Below, one piece after another: positions 1-10,426 of a DNA stretch of 64,000 nt. The stretch is from Sphingobium sp. V4 (GTDB lineage: Bacteria; Pseudomonadota; Alphaproteobacteria; Sphingomonadales; Sphingomonadaceae): contig NZ_CP081001.1 of NCBI RefSeq assembly GCF_029590555.1, forward strand, positions 3,010,001 to 3,074,000, in the 5' to 3' direction. Within the stretch, counting starts at the first letter, position 1, and each line of letters starts with the position of its first letter. Made by a program: the position numbers and the translations under genes. Below the pieces are notes generated by a model that saw nothing but the letters and a program-made list of their open reading frames with translations, was not told where the DNA came from and searched no databases.

Positions 1-2
1 AG

Positions 3-1763
<1,761 letters not shown>

Positions 1764-1778
1764 GCCCCGCCGGCAAGA

Positions 1779-2270
1779 CTATCGGGGGTCGGTCGCGGCG
1801 ACCGGGAGCATCGTCTCCCCGTCGGCGGGATCGGCCCCTTCCTGCGTCGGGACCACCTGCACCGGCATCGGCCGCGCCGCCGACGCGCCGTCGGCAAACC
1901 GGATTATCCGGGGGTGCAGTTGATGCGCGGTCGAGGGCTGCGCCACTTCCACAACCGGAGTCGGTTCCTCGGCCAGATAATCCTGCACCACCGGATCGTC
2001 GCTGCCCGAGATCATGCCGTCGCTGTCCAGCCCGGCCATGTCGGCGGCAAAGCGCCGGTCGGCGAGTGTCGGGCCGCAGCCGGTGCAATGGATCGCAACC
2101 GGACCGGTGTCGGCGGATGCCGCGACCGGCGCAGGGGCATCGACCTGGACGTAGGGATCGTCCATGCTTTCCAGCGGTGAGCGCTGGGGACTGATGGCGT
2201 AGCCGCCCAGCGCCAGGCCCATCGCCGCAGCGGCGGTCATCGTCGCCGTCGACAGCATCCACAATCGCAT
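1779..2270 (-). CDS. Small exported protein of unknown function
   Basis: 163 residues. ATG at 2270 is chosen over a longer frame to 2363 because GGAGG/GAGGAG precedes it and a signal-peptide-like N-terminus follows (MRLWML, then an Ala-rich hydrophobic stretch to about residue 25). The mature part is acidic, Pro-rich and low in complexity. It has one Cys pair in HCTGCGP near residue 63. I recognise no domain. It converges on gltB with no room for a separate terminator. It is probably a periplasmic or membrane-anchored protein; function unknown. Confidence 0.7.
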   Translation of the reverse strand: MRLWMLSTATMTAAAAMGLALGGYAISPQRSPLESMDDPYVQVDAPAPVAASADTGPVAIHCTGCGPTLADRRFAADMAGLDSDGMISGSDDPVVQDYLAEEPTPVVEVAQPSTAHQLHPRIIRFADGASAARPMPVQVVPTQEGADPADGETMLPVAATDPR

Positions 2271-2425
2271 CGTCCTGCTCCTCTTGCCTCCGCTCCGGGG
2301 TTGGGACCATCGCCTTTCTCGACAAACATAACGCGGATGCAGATCGGTGGTTGCATGGGGCAAAAGCCTTTGCTAAGGGCCGCCTCCTACCAAGGCACCG
2401 GCGCCGCCGGTTTCCCTGTTGATGT

Positions 2426-2512
2426 GCGGTCGTGGCGGAATTGGTAGACGCGCAACGTTGAGGTCGTTGTGGCCGAAAGGCCGTGGAAGTTCGAGTCTTC
2501 TCGACCGCACCA
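2426..2512 (+). tRNA. tRNA-Leu (GAG), CCA encoded
   Basis: The acceptor arms GCGGTCG (2426-2432) and CGACCGC (2502-2508) pair. They are followed by discriminator A and genomic CCA (2510-2512). The anticodon stem is CAACG/CGTTG with loop TTGAGGT, so the anticodon is GAG at 2460-2462, reading CUU/CUC. The long variable arm (GTGGCCGAAAGGCCGTG region) is the class II shape expected of tRNA-Leu. The T-arm GTTCGAGTC is present. Confidence 0.97.
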
Positions 2513-2822
2513 TCATTCTTCAGTCGGATCATTATCACCGCCTTGGCGGTCCGGTCAGCCACCACGCCGGCGAATGAACGAGGGCGTCGACCGCGATGCG
2601 GGGCGCCCTCCTCCTGCAAATAAGTTTCGCCCGGCGTTAAGCGATCGGCCTTGTCCCGCGCGGCGTGCTGGCGCGTTGCCCCCGCACCCCGGCCGAACTG
2701 CCCGGCGAGCGGATCGAGTTCACCGCGCCGATCATCTTCACCCTGCCGGCCTGGCCGCAAGCGCCCGCGTGCGTAGAGGGAATTGCTTGTGCCACCGATG
2801 GCACAAATGCTATCCCGCGATC
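2513..2822. other. 310-bp gap between tRNA-Leu and uxaA
   Basis: No convincing gene. A GAGGGCG...CGCCCTC inverted repeat lies near 2579-2610 without a T-run. From 2641 the plus strand reads a short protein-like stretch after a stop codon (RIEFTAPIIFTLPAWP is part of it) with no start codon or ribosome site. It may be a decayed gene end, but I cannot assign it. The right end holds the palindrome at 2787-2806. Confidence 0.4.
2787..2806. promoter_or_regulatory. Perfect 8+4+8 palindrome, candidate operator of uxaA
   Basis: TTGTGCCA-CCGA-TGGCACAA, with arms that match over all 8 bp, ends 16 bp before the uxaA ATG. TTGTGC could serve as a -35 hexamer with TATCCC (2811-2816) as -10 after an 18-bp spacer, so a bound protein would cover the promoter. 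If that -10 is used the transcript would have almost no leader. The adjacent GntR/FCD gene is the obvious candidate regulator, but the site does not resemble the UxuR-type box seen upstream of the GH2 gene. Confidence 0.55.
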
Positions 2823-4334
2823 ATGGACACGCTTTCGATGACAAGGCCGCCTCTCCCCGACGCCGTGCAGATCGCCCCCGAGGATCAGGTGGCAGTCGCC
2901 TTGCGCGCGCTGGAGGCCGGTGAGAGGGTGGAGGTCGGCGGTGCGGCGCTGCACATCGAGGAACCGATCGGGCGGGGGCACAAGGTTGCGCTGCGGCCGA
3001 TCGCGGCGGGCGAGCCGGTCAACCGCTATGGCTGGCCGATCGGCACCGCCAAGCAGGATATTGCGCCGGGCCATCATGTCCACAGCCACAACCTCGTCAC
3101 CAATCTGAAGGCCGAGGAGCCTTATGATTATGCGCCGATCGGGGCGCGAGACCAGCGCCAGCCGGGGGACTGGCGCTTCCGGGGCTATCGACGCGCCGAC
3201 GGATCGGTCGGCACGCGCAACGAAATCTGGGTGATCCCGACCGTCGGCTGCGTCGCCCGTACTGCCGAGCGCGTGGCGCAGCGCGCGGCCAAGGCCCATG
3301 CAGGGTTGGTCGATGATGTCGTCGCCTTCCCGCACCCGCTCGGCTGTTCGCAACTGGGCGACGATCTGGACGGCACGGCCCGGCTGCTGGCGGCGCTGGC
3401 GAGCAGCCCCAATGCCGGGGGTGTGCTGCTGATGGGGCTGGGCTGCGAGGAGAACCAGCTGGCCGCGTTGCTGGAGCGCGTGCCGGAGGAGCGGCGCGAC
3501 CGCATCCGCACCGTCGGCGCGCAGATGAGCGCGGACGAATATGAATCGGCGGCCGAGGCGATCGAGCAACTGGTCGCGATTGCCGCCCGCGACCGGCGCG
3601 AAGAGGTCGATCTCAGCGCGATGCGCGTCGGCCTCAAATGCGGGGGGTCGGACGGGCTGTCGGGCCTGACCGCCAACCCGCTGATCGGCCGGATCGCCGA
3701 CATGGTGACGGCGGCGGGCGGGCAGGCGATCCTGACCGAGATTCCCGAAATCTTCGGCGCCGAGCGGCTGCTGATGCAGCGTGCGTCGGATCGCGCGGTG
3801 TTCGATGACCTCGTCGCGCTGGTCAACCGCTTCAAGCGCTATTTCATCGATCATGGCGAGCCGATTTCCGAGAATCCCAGCCCCGGCAATGTCGCGGGCG
3901 GCATCACGACGCTGGAGGAAAAGTCGCTGGGGGCGGTGCAGAAGGGCGGCCATGCGACGCTGACCGACGTTCTGGCCTATGGCGAGCGGCTGCGCCGGCC
4001 GGGTCTGACGCTGCTGGAGGCGCCGGGCAATGATGCGGTGTCAACCACCGCGCTGGCGGCGGCGGGGGCGACGATCACCCTCTTTTCGACCGGCCGGGGT
4101 ACGCCGCTCGGCAGTCCGGTGCCCACGCTCAAGCTCGCCACCAACCATGACCTTGCCGCGCGCAAGCCCGGCTGGATCGATTTCGACGCCGGACAAGTGC
4201 TGGACGAGGGGCTGGATGCCGCGGCCGATGCGCTGATGGCCCATATCTGCGCCATTGCCTCGGGCGAGCCAGCGCGCAACGAAGCCAATGGCGAACGCGA
4301 CATCGCCATCTGGAAACGCGGCGTGACGCTTTGA
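2823..4334 (+). CDS. uxaA: Altronate dehydratase (UxaA family)
   Basis: 503 residues, close to the usual length of about 495. It dehydrates D-altronate to 2-keto-3-deoxygluconate in galacturonate breakdown. The N-terminal SAF domain (about residues 12-90) has the family pattern RGHKVALRPI, YGWPIG and APGHHVHSHN. The C-terminal UxaA domain has the conserved Cys regions VGCVARTAERVA, PHPLGCSQLG and LGLGCEENQ, then GLKCGGSDGLSGLTANP. The start is at 2823; a second ATG at 2838 is possible because neither has a clear Shine-Dalgarno. Galactarate dehydratase is the alternative within the same fold, but length and the N-terminal motifs favour UxaA. It converges on the GntR gene 1 bp away. Confidence 0.85.
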   Translation: MDTLSMTRPPLPDAVQIAPEDQVAVALRALEAGERVEVGGAALHIEEPIGRGHKVALRPIAAGEPVNRYGWPIGTAKQDIAPGHHVHSHNLVTNLKAEEPYDYAPIGARDQRQPGDWRFRGYRRADGSVGTRNEIWVIPTVGCVARTAERVAQRAAKAHAGLVDDVVAFPHPLGCSQLGDDLDGTARLLAALASSPNAGGVLLMGLGCEENQLAALLERVPEERRDRIRTVGAQMSADEYESAAEAIEQLVAIAARDRREEVDLSAMRVGLKCGGSDGLSGLTANPLIGRIADMVTAAGGQAILTEIPEIFGAERLLMQRASDRAVFDDLVALVNRFKRYFIDHGEPISENPSPGNVAGGITTLEEKSLGAVQKGGHATLTDVLAYGERLRRPGLTLLEAPGNDAVSTTALAAAGATITLFSTGRGTPLGSPVPTLKLATNHDLAARKPGWIDFDAGQVLDEGLDAAADALMAHICAIASGEPARNEANGERDIAIWKRGVTL

Positions 4335-4335
4335 T

Positions 4336-5085
4336 TCAGGCGGTGGCGCGGGCCGTGCGGTCCCGCTTCGCCTGGATCGCGCGCCGCGCATCATCGACCG
4401 CCTTTTCCTCAGTGGCGAAGAGCAGGCTGTCGAGCACGGCCGACAGATGTGCGCGCATCGCCATGCGGGCGGCGGCTGGATCGTGGTCCTTCAACCCTTG
4501 CAGCACGGCGCTATGCTCGTCGACCACCGGCTTGATATTGGCGGTCCGTGCCTTCTGGTGCAGCAGTGCGGCTTCGGGCGACGTGTCGCGCAACCGCCAG
4601 AGCTGCTCGATCGCCTCATAGACCGCCTGGTTGCGTGTCGCCCGCGCGATCGCGAGGTGAAAGGCGCGATCCGCCTGGACCGATCCAGCCGGGTCCAGAT
4701 TCTCGCGGGCGATCTGGGCGACCAGCGCCTCGATCTCGACCAGTTCTCCGTCCGTTACCTGGGTTGCGGCCAGCGCCGCCGCTTCGCCCTCGAACAACAG
4801 GCGCGCCTCGGTCAGTTCGATCGCGCTGATGTTGAAGCCGGGGACATCCTCCTTGCCGGGCAGGCGCACCACATAGGCGCCCGACCCGATCCGCACCTCG
4901 ACCAGCCCCTGCACCTCCAGCGCGATGATCGCCTCCCGCACCGTGGGGCGGCTGACGCCATGCTGCTGCGCCAGTTCGCGCTCGGCCGGCAGCCGCGCCC
5001 CCACCGGATAGCGTCCGGCGGCCAGATCCTCGAGCAGCGCGCGCGCCAGATCCTGGTAAAGTCGTTCCTGTCCCCGCGCGGTCAT
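4336..5085 (-). CDS. GntR-family regulator, FadR/FCD subgroup
   Basis: 249 residues. The N-terminal winged helix (residues about 5-70) has the GntR signature GARLPAERELAQQHGVSRPTVREAI. An FCD ligand domain follows (EARLLFEGEAAALAA, then FHLAIARATRN and VVDEHSAVLQGLKDHD, which provide the Asp/His metal or acid ligands). The second ATG of the MTMTA pair is preferred because AGAGGA sits 6 nt upstream of it; the first (5091) would overlap that site. It lies downstream of the GH2 gene on the same strand and opposite uxaA, so it likely controls this sugar-acid locus. UxuR/ExuR are members of the same subgroup. Confidence 0.88.
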   Translation of the reverse strand: MTARGQERLYQDLARALLEDLAAGRYPVGARLPAERELAQQHGVSRPTVREAIIALEVQGLVEVRIGSGAYVVRLPGKEDVPGFNISAIELTEARLLFEGEAAALAATQVTDGELVEIEALVAQIARENLDPAGSVQADRAFHLAIARATRNQAVYEAIEQLWRLRDTSPEAALLHQKARTANIKPVVDEHSAVLQGLKDHDPAAARMAMRAHLSAVLDSLLFATEEKAVDDARRAIQAKRDRTARATA

Positions 5086-5137
5086 CGTCATTCCTCTGGC
5101 ATTACCGCATGAAGGATAGGGCCTTACCAAAATGGGG

Positions 5138-8100
5138 TCAACGCACGGGGCCGTGGAACTCCGCTTCGACGATGCCCAGATGCCAGCCGGGCGGCACGGC
5201 CTCGGCCCCGGTGTCGCCGGCCGCCCTGGCATTGTTCAGTTCGATGACCTTGCCGAATGCATCCTTGTCCGCCACCGCGCCGGTCTGGCGGATGCGCAGG
5301 GCCGTGCCGGTCGTCGCGGGGAAATCCAGCGTCACATAACCGAGCGACCGGTCCGTCGTGCCCCGCCAGACCGTCCTGCCGTCGATGCTGATCTCCAGCG
5401 GATAGGCGCGGGAACGCCATCCGACCAGCTTCAGGTCGATGGCGTTCAACTCGACCGGCGCGGCGAAGCGATAGTCGATCCAGGCGTTGCCGGGCTGACC
5501 GTCGCTCGACCAGCGGGTCAGTTCATTGTCGTCCAGCGTGCGCCCCGCCTCGCCCTGGCCCGATCCGGCGCTGACGCCCTGGGGCATATGGGTGGTTCGA
5601 TGTTGCTGGAAGCTCGGCGTCTCCGGCGTCGGACCACGCACCAGCGATCCGGGCTGATGATCCTCCGGAAAATCCGCCGACAGGCCGCCGGTCGCCGGCG
5701 CCGCCGCCCTGCCCGCGATCGAAAGGCGCGCCGACGGCAGTCCTTCGGCCGTGACGCTCAGGCCGACCGTTCCGGCACGGGTACCCGCGCGCAGCAGCAC
5801 GCGGGTGATCCCGCCCTCCAGCGGCAGGGTCTGCGACAGGATATGATTATCCTCGTCGCGCGCGGTGCCGGCGTAGCTGGTCGTGCCGTCGGCGCCATGG
5901 GGCTTCGTCACGACGGCCTCACCGGTGGTTTCGCCGGCACGCCGCCTGCCGGTGGAATCGCCCTGCGCGATGCCGCCGCGCCACTGGGCGGGGCCGTCCA
6001 GCGTGAAATGCAATGTCCGATTGTCGACCGGCACGCGCCGGCCCCCGGCATCGACCGCCTCGACGTCCACCAGTGCGATGTCGGCCCCGTCCATCACGAA
6101 ACCGCGCGGCGAAACGCGGGGCGTCAGCCGGAGGGCCATCGCCGGGCCGGTGGTTTCAAGCCTGTATTCCGACGTGCGGCCGTCCTTGTGGGTCGCCACG
6201 GCGCGCAGCGTTCCGGCTGCGAAATCGACATGCTGCCAGCGGAAAAGGAAGCTGTCGCTCCGCTCGCCCTTGCCCAGCGACCGGCCGTTCAGGAACAGTT
6301 CGACCGTCTCGCCATTGGATACAACCGTCACCGCCTTGCGCGTGCCGGGCGCATAGTTCCAGTGGCCGATGATGTGGGTGGCGGGGGTGACGCTGTCGAC
6401 CCAGTCGCTCCACATCACCCTGTGCGCGAAAAAGCCCTGCTTGGGGATGCGGACCGCATCGACCTCGCCCGAGCGGCGATAATTATTGTCGCCGCGGAAA
6501 TGGGTGTTGCTGTCGCTGAAGATGATGTTGACGCCGCCCGAGCTGACCCGCGTCCCGGTGCCGGGCCGCGCCCGATAATAGTCGCTCCAGCGCCGCACAT
6601 CCTCGATCGCATGGCTGTCCTGGTTGCGGTTATAGTCGGGCGCATCCTTGTGAAAGGGCGGGGTAAATTCGTCCTGATAGAGGCGGGCGCCTTCATCGCG
6701 CGAATATTCCATCGCCCACATCGGATGGCGGGCGCTCCTGTTGATGTAGAGCATCTCCCCGCCATATTCGGCGAGCCTGCTGTCCAGCATCTCGCGCGAT
6801 CCGATCGCGCGGCCGCCATGCGGATCATAGCGGTCGCGGATCGCCTTCAGCTCGGCCATATGAGCCTCGCTGATGCTCTCATTGCCGCCTTCATAGAAGA
6901 GGATGGACGGGTTGTTGCGGTTGTAGATGATCGCATCCCGCATCACCTCCTTGCGTTGTTCCCAGCGTCGTCCGCTGGTGTCGCTCTCGGCGTCGCCCGC
7001 CGGCATCGCCTGCATCAGCCCGACGCGATCGGCGGACTCGATGTCCTGTTTCGATGGCGTGACATGCATCCAGCGCACCAGATTGCCGCCGCTCTCGACC
7101 ATCAGCGCATTGGAGAAATCGCTGATCCAGGGCGGGATGGAGACGCCCACCGCCGGCCACTCGTTGGACGTGCGCTGGGCATAGCCATGGACCTGGATCG
7201 CCCGGCCATTGAGTTCGACCATGCCGTCGCCGAACCGGGTCTGGCGAAAGCCGGTGCTTGTATCGACGCTGTCGATGATCCTGCCGCCTTCGACCAGGCT
7301 GGTGGTCACGGTGTAGAGATAGCCATAGCCCCAGCTCCAATAATGCAGGTCCCCGATCGGCCGCGCGGCGGACAGCATCGCCGTCCCTCCGGGCGCGACC
7401 GGTGTCGATGCGCCGTCATAGCGGGCGACGCGCCTGCCGGACGGGTCGCGTATCTCCACCCGCAAGGTCAGGCGGCGGGCGCGGTCGCCTTCGTTGCGGA
7501 CCTGGGCTTCGGCATGGATGGTGGCGCGGCGCGCCTTCAGGTCGAAGGCGTCGGCCCAGACATATTGGCCGGTCGTGCCGAGACCGGAGAAGAGCGGCAG
7601 CGTCTGATAGACCAGGCCGGTCAGGTGCAGCCGGACATTCTTGGTGATGCCGCCATAGTTGACGTTGAAATTATCGTTGTTCCACTGGAAGCCGCTGCCG
7701 CTGGCGCGCTCCTTATATTTCCAGTCATTGTCGACCCGCACGGCGATCAGATTCTCGCCCGGCCGCAGTGCCGCCGTGATGTCCGCGCCGAAGGCCATGA
7801 CGCCATTTTCGGACAGGGCGACCGACCGGCCGTTGACCCAGACTTCCGCCGCCTGACGCACCCCCTCGAACTCCAGCAGCGCCTTGCCATGGGGCGCGGT
7901 GCGGGGGAGGGTGATGCGCTTGCGATACCAGGTGATGCCGGTCGACAATTGCTTGATGTCGCGGGCGAAGGCCTCCGTCTCGTTGAAGGCATGGGGCAGG
8001 GTCACAGGGCGCCAGCCGCTGTCGTCGAAGCCGGGCTGCTGCGCCCCGGCAGGGTCGCCGGAGCTGCTCAGCCAGCCGGGGTTGAGATTATAGGTGCGGC

Positions 8101-8233
8101 GGGGCGAGGCCACGACTCGGGAGGCGTCATGGGCGAAAGCCGACACCGACATGGACAGGTCCGCGACTATCGCCAACAGCGCGATCCCGATCGGCGCGCT
8201 GCTCCTCTTCCACCGCGTCTGCCCGTTCCGCAT
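5138..8233 (-). CDS. Exported GH2 glycoside hydrolase with C-terminal discoidin-like domain
   Basis: 1031 residues with a cleavable signal (basic MRNGQTRWKR, hydrophobic to about residue 32, AFA-HD). The GH2 order is visible: sugar-binding jelly roll (about 40-210), Ig-like domain (about 235-330), TIM barrel (about 340-600) and further beta domains. The acid/base is probably Glu452 in NPSILFYEGGNES. Glu509 in MWAMEYSRDEG is the best candidate nucleophile. The last about 150 residues (WSSDGQPGNAWIDYRF, ALRIRQTG) resemble an F5/8 type C carbohydrate-binding domain. GH2 covers beta-galactosidase, beta-glucuronidase and beta-galacturonidase. The uxaA and FCD neighbours favour a uronide substrate, but that is inference. 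Confidence 0.85.
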   Translation of the reverse strand: MRNGQTRWKRSSAPIGIALLAIVADLSMSVSAFAHDASRVVASPRRTYNLNPGWLSSSGDPAGAQQPGFDDSGWRPVTLPHAFNETEAFARDIKQLSTGITWYRKRITLPRTAPHGKALLEFEGVRQAAEVWVNGRSVALSENGVMAFGADITAALRPGENLIAVRVDNDWKYKERASGSGFQWNNDNFNVNYGGITKNVRLHLTGLVYQTLPLFSGLGTTGQYVWADAFDLKARRATIHAEAQVRNEGDRARRLTLRVEIRDPSGRRVARYDGASTPVAPGGTAMLSAARPIGDLHYWSWGYGYLYTVTTSLVEGGRIIDSVDTSTGFRQTRFGDGMVELNGRAIQVHGYAQRTSNEWPAVGVSIPPWISDFSNALMVESGGNLVRWMHVTPSKQDIESADRVGLMQAMPAGDAESDTSGRRWEQRKEVMRDAIIYNRNNPSILFYEGGNESISEAHMAELKAIRDRYDPHGGRAIGSREMLDSRLAEYGGEMLYINRSARHPMWAMEYSRDEGARLYQDEFTPPFHKDAPDYNRNQDSHAIEDVRRWSDYYRARPGTGTRVSSGGVNIIFSDSNTHFRGDNNYRRSGEVDAVRIPKQGFFAHRVMWSDWVDSVTPATHIIGHWNYAPGTRKAVTVVSNGETVELFLNGRSLGKGERSDSFLFRWQHVDFAAGTLRAVATHKDGRTSEYRLETTGPAMALRLTPRVSPRGFVMDGADIALVDVEAVDAGGRRVPVDNRTLHFTLDGPAQWRGGIAQGDSTGRRRAGETTGEAVVTKPHGADGTTSYAGTARDEDNHILSQTLPLEGGITRVLLRAGTRAGTVGLSVTAEGLPSARLSIAGRAAAPATGGLSADFPEDHQPGSLVRGPTPETPSFQQHRTTHMPQGVSAGSGQGEAGRTLDDNELTRWSSDGQPGNAWIDYRFAAPVELNAIDLKLVGWRSRAYPLEISIDGRTVWRGTTDRSLGYVTLDFPATTGTALRIRQTGAVADKDAFGKVIELNNARAAGDTGAEAVPPGWHLGIVEAEFHGPVR

Positions 8234-8282
8234 GGCCGTCCTCTCCTGATCTGGTCAGGCCAGTCTGACGGATATGGCGCAT

Positions 8283-8294
8283 TTGGTCAACCAT
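8283..8294. promoter_or_regulatory. UxuR/ExuR-like operator candidate upstream of the GH2 gene
   Basis: TTGGT-CA-ACCAT lies 50-61 bp upstream of the GH2 start. It matches 9 of 10 arm positions of the TTGGTNNACCAA box known for UxuR/ExuR, the GntR/FCD regulators of hexuronate genes. A second short repeat, CTGG-TCAGG-CCAG (8251-8263), sits between it and the start codon. Only a half site (ACCAA, 5126-5130) occurs before the regulator gene. Confidence 0.45.
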
Positions 8295-8330
8295 CATCCC
8301 AAAAGGAGGCTGTCGGGTTCACATCGTGAA

Positions 8331-8804
8331 TTAGGCCGTCCCGCGCTCCAGTCGCGCCACAAGCGCCGCCGCCGCGCGCGTCACATCGTCCCAGGTGATC
8401 TCGAACCCGGCCTCGTCGCCATAATAGGGATCGGTGACGCCGCTTCCCGCGCGTCCGGGCACAAGGTCCATGAGCAATTGCAGGCTGGCCGTGCCGTCCG
8501 ACGGACGGATGCGGCGGAGGTTGCGCAGATTGTCGGTGTCGAGCGCGAAGACATGGGTGAAGCGGCGGAAATCCTCCGCGCTCACCTGTCGTCCACGATA
8601 ATGGGAAATGTCGATGCCGCGCGCCAGCGCCACCGCCTGCGCGCGAGCGTCGGGCGGGCTGCCGACATGCCAGTCGCCCGTCCCCGCCGAATCGACGATC
8701 ATGTCCAGCCCGGCTTTCTCCGCCTCCGCCCGCAACGCGGCTTCGGCCAGCGGCGAGCGGCAGATATTGCCGAGGCAGACGAAGAGAATGGCGGGCCTGC
8801 TCAT
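8331..8804 (-). CDS. Low-molecular-weight protein tyrosine phosphatase
   Basis: 157 residues, full length for the family. The P-loop CLGNICRS at residues 10-17 supplies the nucleophile Cys10 and Arg16. The general acid Asp is in DPYYG near residue 125. It hydrolyses phosphotyrosine, and small phosphatases of this family are often linked to exopolysaccharide control. Its ATG overlaps the stop codon of the upstream ATPase gene, so the two are translationally coupled. Arsenate reductases share the fold but lack this full signature. Confidence 0.95.
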   Translation of the reverse strand: MSRPAILFVCLGNICRSPLAEAALRAEAEKAGLDMIVDSAGTGDWHVGSPPDARAQAVALARGIDISHYRGRQVSAEDFRRFTHVFALDTDNLRNLRRIRPSDGTASLQLLMDLVPGRAGSGVTDPYYGDEAGFEITWDDVTRAAAALVARLERGTA

Positions 8805-10252
8805 CCGTCCGCCGCCGCCGTGGAAAGGCCCAGGCCCGGCACGCCGATCGATCGCTTGCCCGAAAAATCCGTGCGCGCGACGATGACGCCCAGTTTCTCC
8901 ATATAGTCGATCAGCCGGCGCACCCGCCCCGGCGAGCTGGTGCCATAGGCGCGGGCGAGCGCGCCGTCGTCGGGGCAGGGCTGGCCGTCCAGCGCCGCGC
9001 GGGCGATCAGCAGGAAGGGGGCGAGCATGTCCTCCGGCACCGGCTCCGCCGCCCTGATCGCGTCCTGCCAGCGGGGATCGTCGGCATTCGCCATGCCCGC
9101 CTGCGCCATGGCGAACCGCTTGCGGAAGGCGGGCAGGTCGAGCGGGGACCGCTTCAGCCCCTTCATCCGGCAGCGCACGCCGAAGTCCTGGTAGAGCGCC
9201 GCCACGCCGGGCGCGGCATCGCCCAGATCGGCGACGATATCCTCCAGCACGGCGATCACGATCGGTTCATTCTCGCCGAAGTCGAGCTCGGGCGCGGCGG
9301 GCTTGGCCGATGGGGCGTCGGCCAGCTGGCGCATGATGTCCTCGGCGGCGCGCGGCGGCGGATCGGCGCGTGGCGGGGGCGGGGGCAGAGCATCCTCCTC
9401 GACCCTGGCGAACAGCAGTTCCTGAAAATCCTCTCCGGTCGTCACCGGCGGCGGCATCAGCTTGTGCGTGCCGCCGCGCGTCCCGGTTTTCACCACGCCG
9501 ATCTTGACCGCGACCGGCCGTCGCGCGATCGCCGGGCCAAGGCCCAGGAAACGGCCACGTTCCAGATCGCGGATCTGCTCCGCCTGCCGCCGCTCCATGC
9601 CCAGCAGGTCGGCCGCGCGCGCCATGTCGATGTCGAGGAAGGTGCGGCCCATCAGGAAGTTGGAGGCTTCGGCCGCGACGTTCTTCGCGAGCTTGGCGAG
9701 GCGCTGGGTCGCGATCACGCCGGCGAGGCCGCGCTTGCGGCCCCGGCACATCAGGTTGGTCATGGCGGCGAGAGACAGCCGCCGCGCCTCGTCCGACACG
9801 TCGCCGGCGGCGACCGGGGCGAACATCTGCGCCTCGTCCACCACCACCAGAGCCGGATACCAATGGTCGCGCGGGGCATCGAACAGGGTCGACAGGAAGG
9901 TCGCGGCGCATTTCATCTGTGCTTCGAGTTCGAGGGAATCGAGGCTCAGCACCACCGAGGCGCGATGTTCGCGGATGCGCGCCGCCATCTTGACGATCTC
10001 GCGCTCATTATAGTCGCCCGCGTCGATCACCACATGGCCATATTCGTCGGCCAGGGTCACGAAGTCGCCTTCGGGATCGATCACCACCTGCTGCACCATG
10101 GCGGCACTTTCTTCCAGCAGGCGGCGCAGCAGATGCGACTTGCCCGACCCGCTATTGCCCTGGACGAGCAGGCGGGTGGCGAGCAATTCCTCGACATCGA
10201 CCAGCACGTCCTTGCCGTGGCTGTCGGTTCCTATGCTGATGCTGGCGGTCAC
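8801..10252 (-). CDS. HerA/FtsK-like ATPase (DUF87-type)
   Basis: 483 residues from a GTG at 10252. The frame continues upstream only to a TTG at 10318, and the conserved protein begins at TASISIGTDSHG. It has Walker A GNSGSGKSH, Walker B ALVVVDEAQMFAP, an arginine-rich MCRGRKRGLAGVIATQ segment and a Pro-rich linker (LPPPPPRADPPPR). The last about 120 residues resemble a helical winged-helix-type tail. The core matches HerA-type DNA-pumping ATPases. No nurA is adjacent, so an end-resection role is not supported here. It is coupled to the LMW-PTP gene by a 4-bp overlap; the functional link is unknown. Confidence 0.8.
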   Translation of the reverse strand: MTASISIGTDSHGKDVLVDVEELLATRLLVQGNSGSGKSHLLRRLLEESAAMVQQVVIDPEGDFVTLADEYGHVVIDAGDYNEREIVKMAARIREHRASVVLSLDSLELEAQMKCAATFLSTLFDAPRDHWYPALVVVDEAQMFAPVAAGDVSDEARRLSLAAMTNLMCRGRKRGLAGVIATQRLAKLAKNVAAEASNFLMGRTFLDIDMARAADLLGMERRQAEQIRDLERGRFLGLGPAIARRPVAVKIGVVKTGTRGGTHKLMPPPVTTGEDFQELLFARVEEDALPPPPPRADPPPRAAEDIMRQLADAPSAKPAAPELDFGENEPIVIAVLEDIVADLGDAAPGVAALYQDFGVRCRMKGLKRSPLDLPAFRKRFAMAQAGMANADDPRWQDAIRAAEPVPEDMLAPFLLIARAALDGQPCPDDGALARAYGTSSPGRVRRLIDYMEKLGVIVARTDFSGKRSIGVPGLGLSTAAADG

Positions 10253-10426
10253 GGCAGCGTCTTGCCCATAGGCAGGGCAGGGCGCAAGCCCGTTGTCATC
10301 GAAGCGCGGTCGGGGCAATGTATTTATGCAAACCTTTGCAATATCGCAATTGCATGGGTTTTGCTTGGCTACTCAAGGCGGGATTTGCTTGACGCCCACC
10401 TTGTTGCGATGCAGCATCAATCCCCT

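Noticed and set aside
2641..2780. Short protein-like stretch on the plus strand after a stop codon
   Set aside because: No start or ribosome site and too short to assign; at most a decayed remnant.
2469..2822. In-frame N-terminal extension of uxaA that overlaps tRNA-Leu
   Set aside because: It would read through a tRNA gene and an operator; no homology before residue 119 of the longer frame.
5132..8329. 1065-residue open frame on the plus strand opposite the GH2 gene
   Set aside because: High-GC shadow frame; no motif, rich in Arg/Ala/Gly/His, and the minus-strand frame carries clear GH2 features and a signal peptide.
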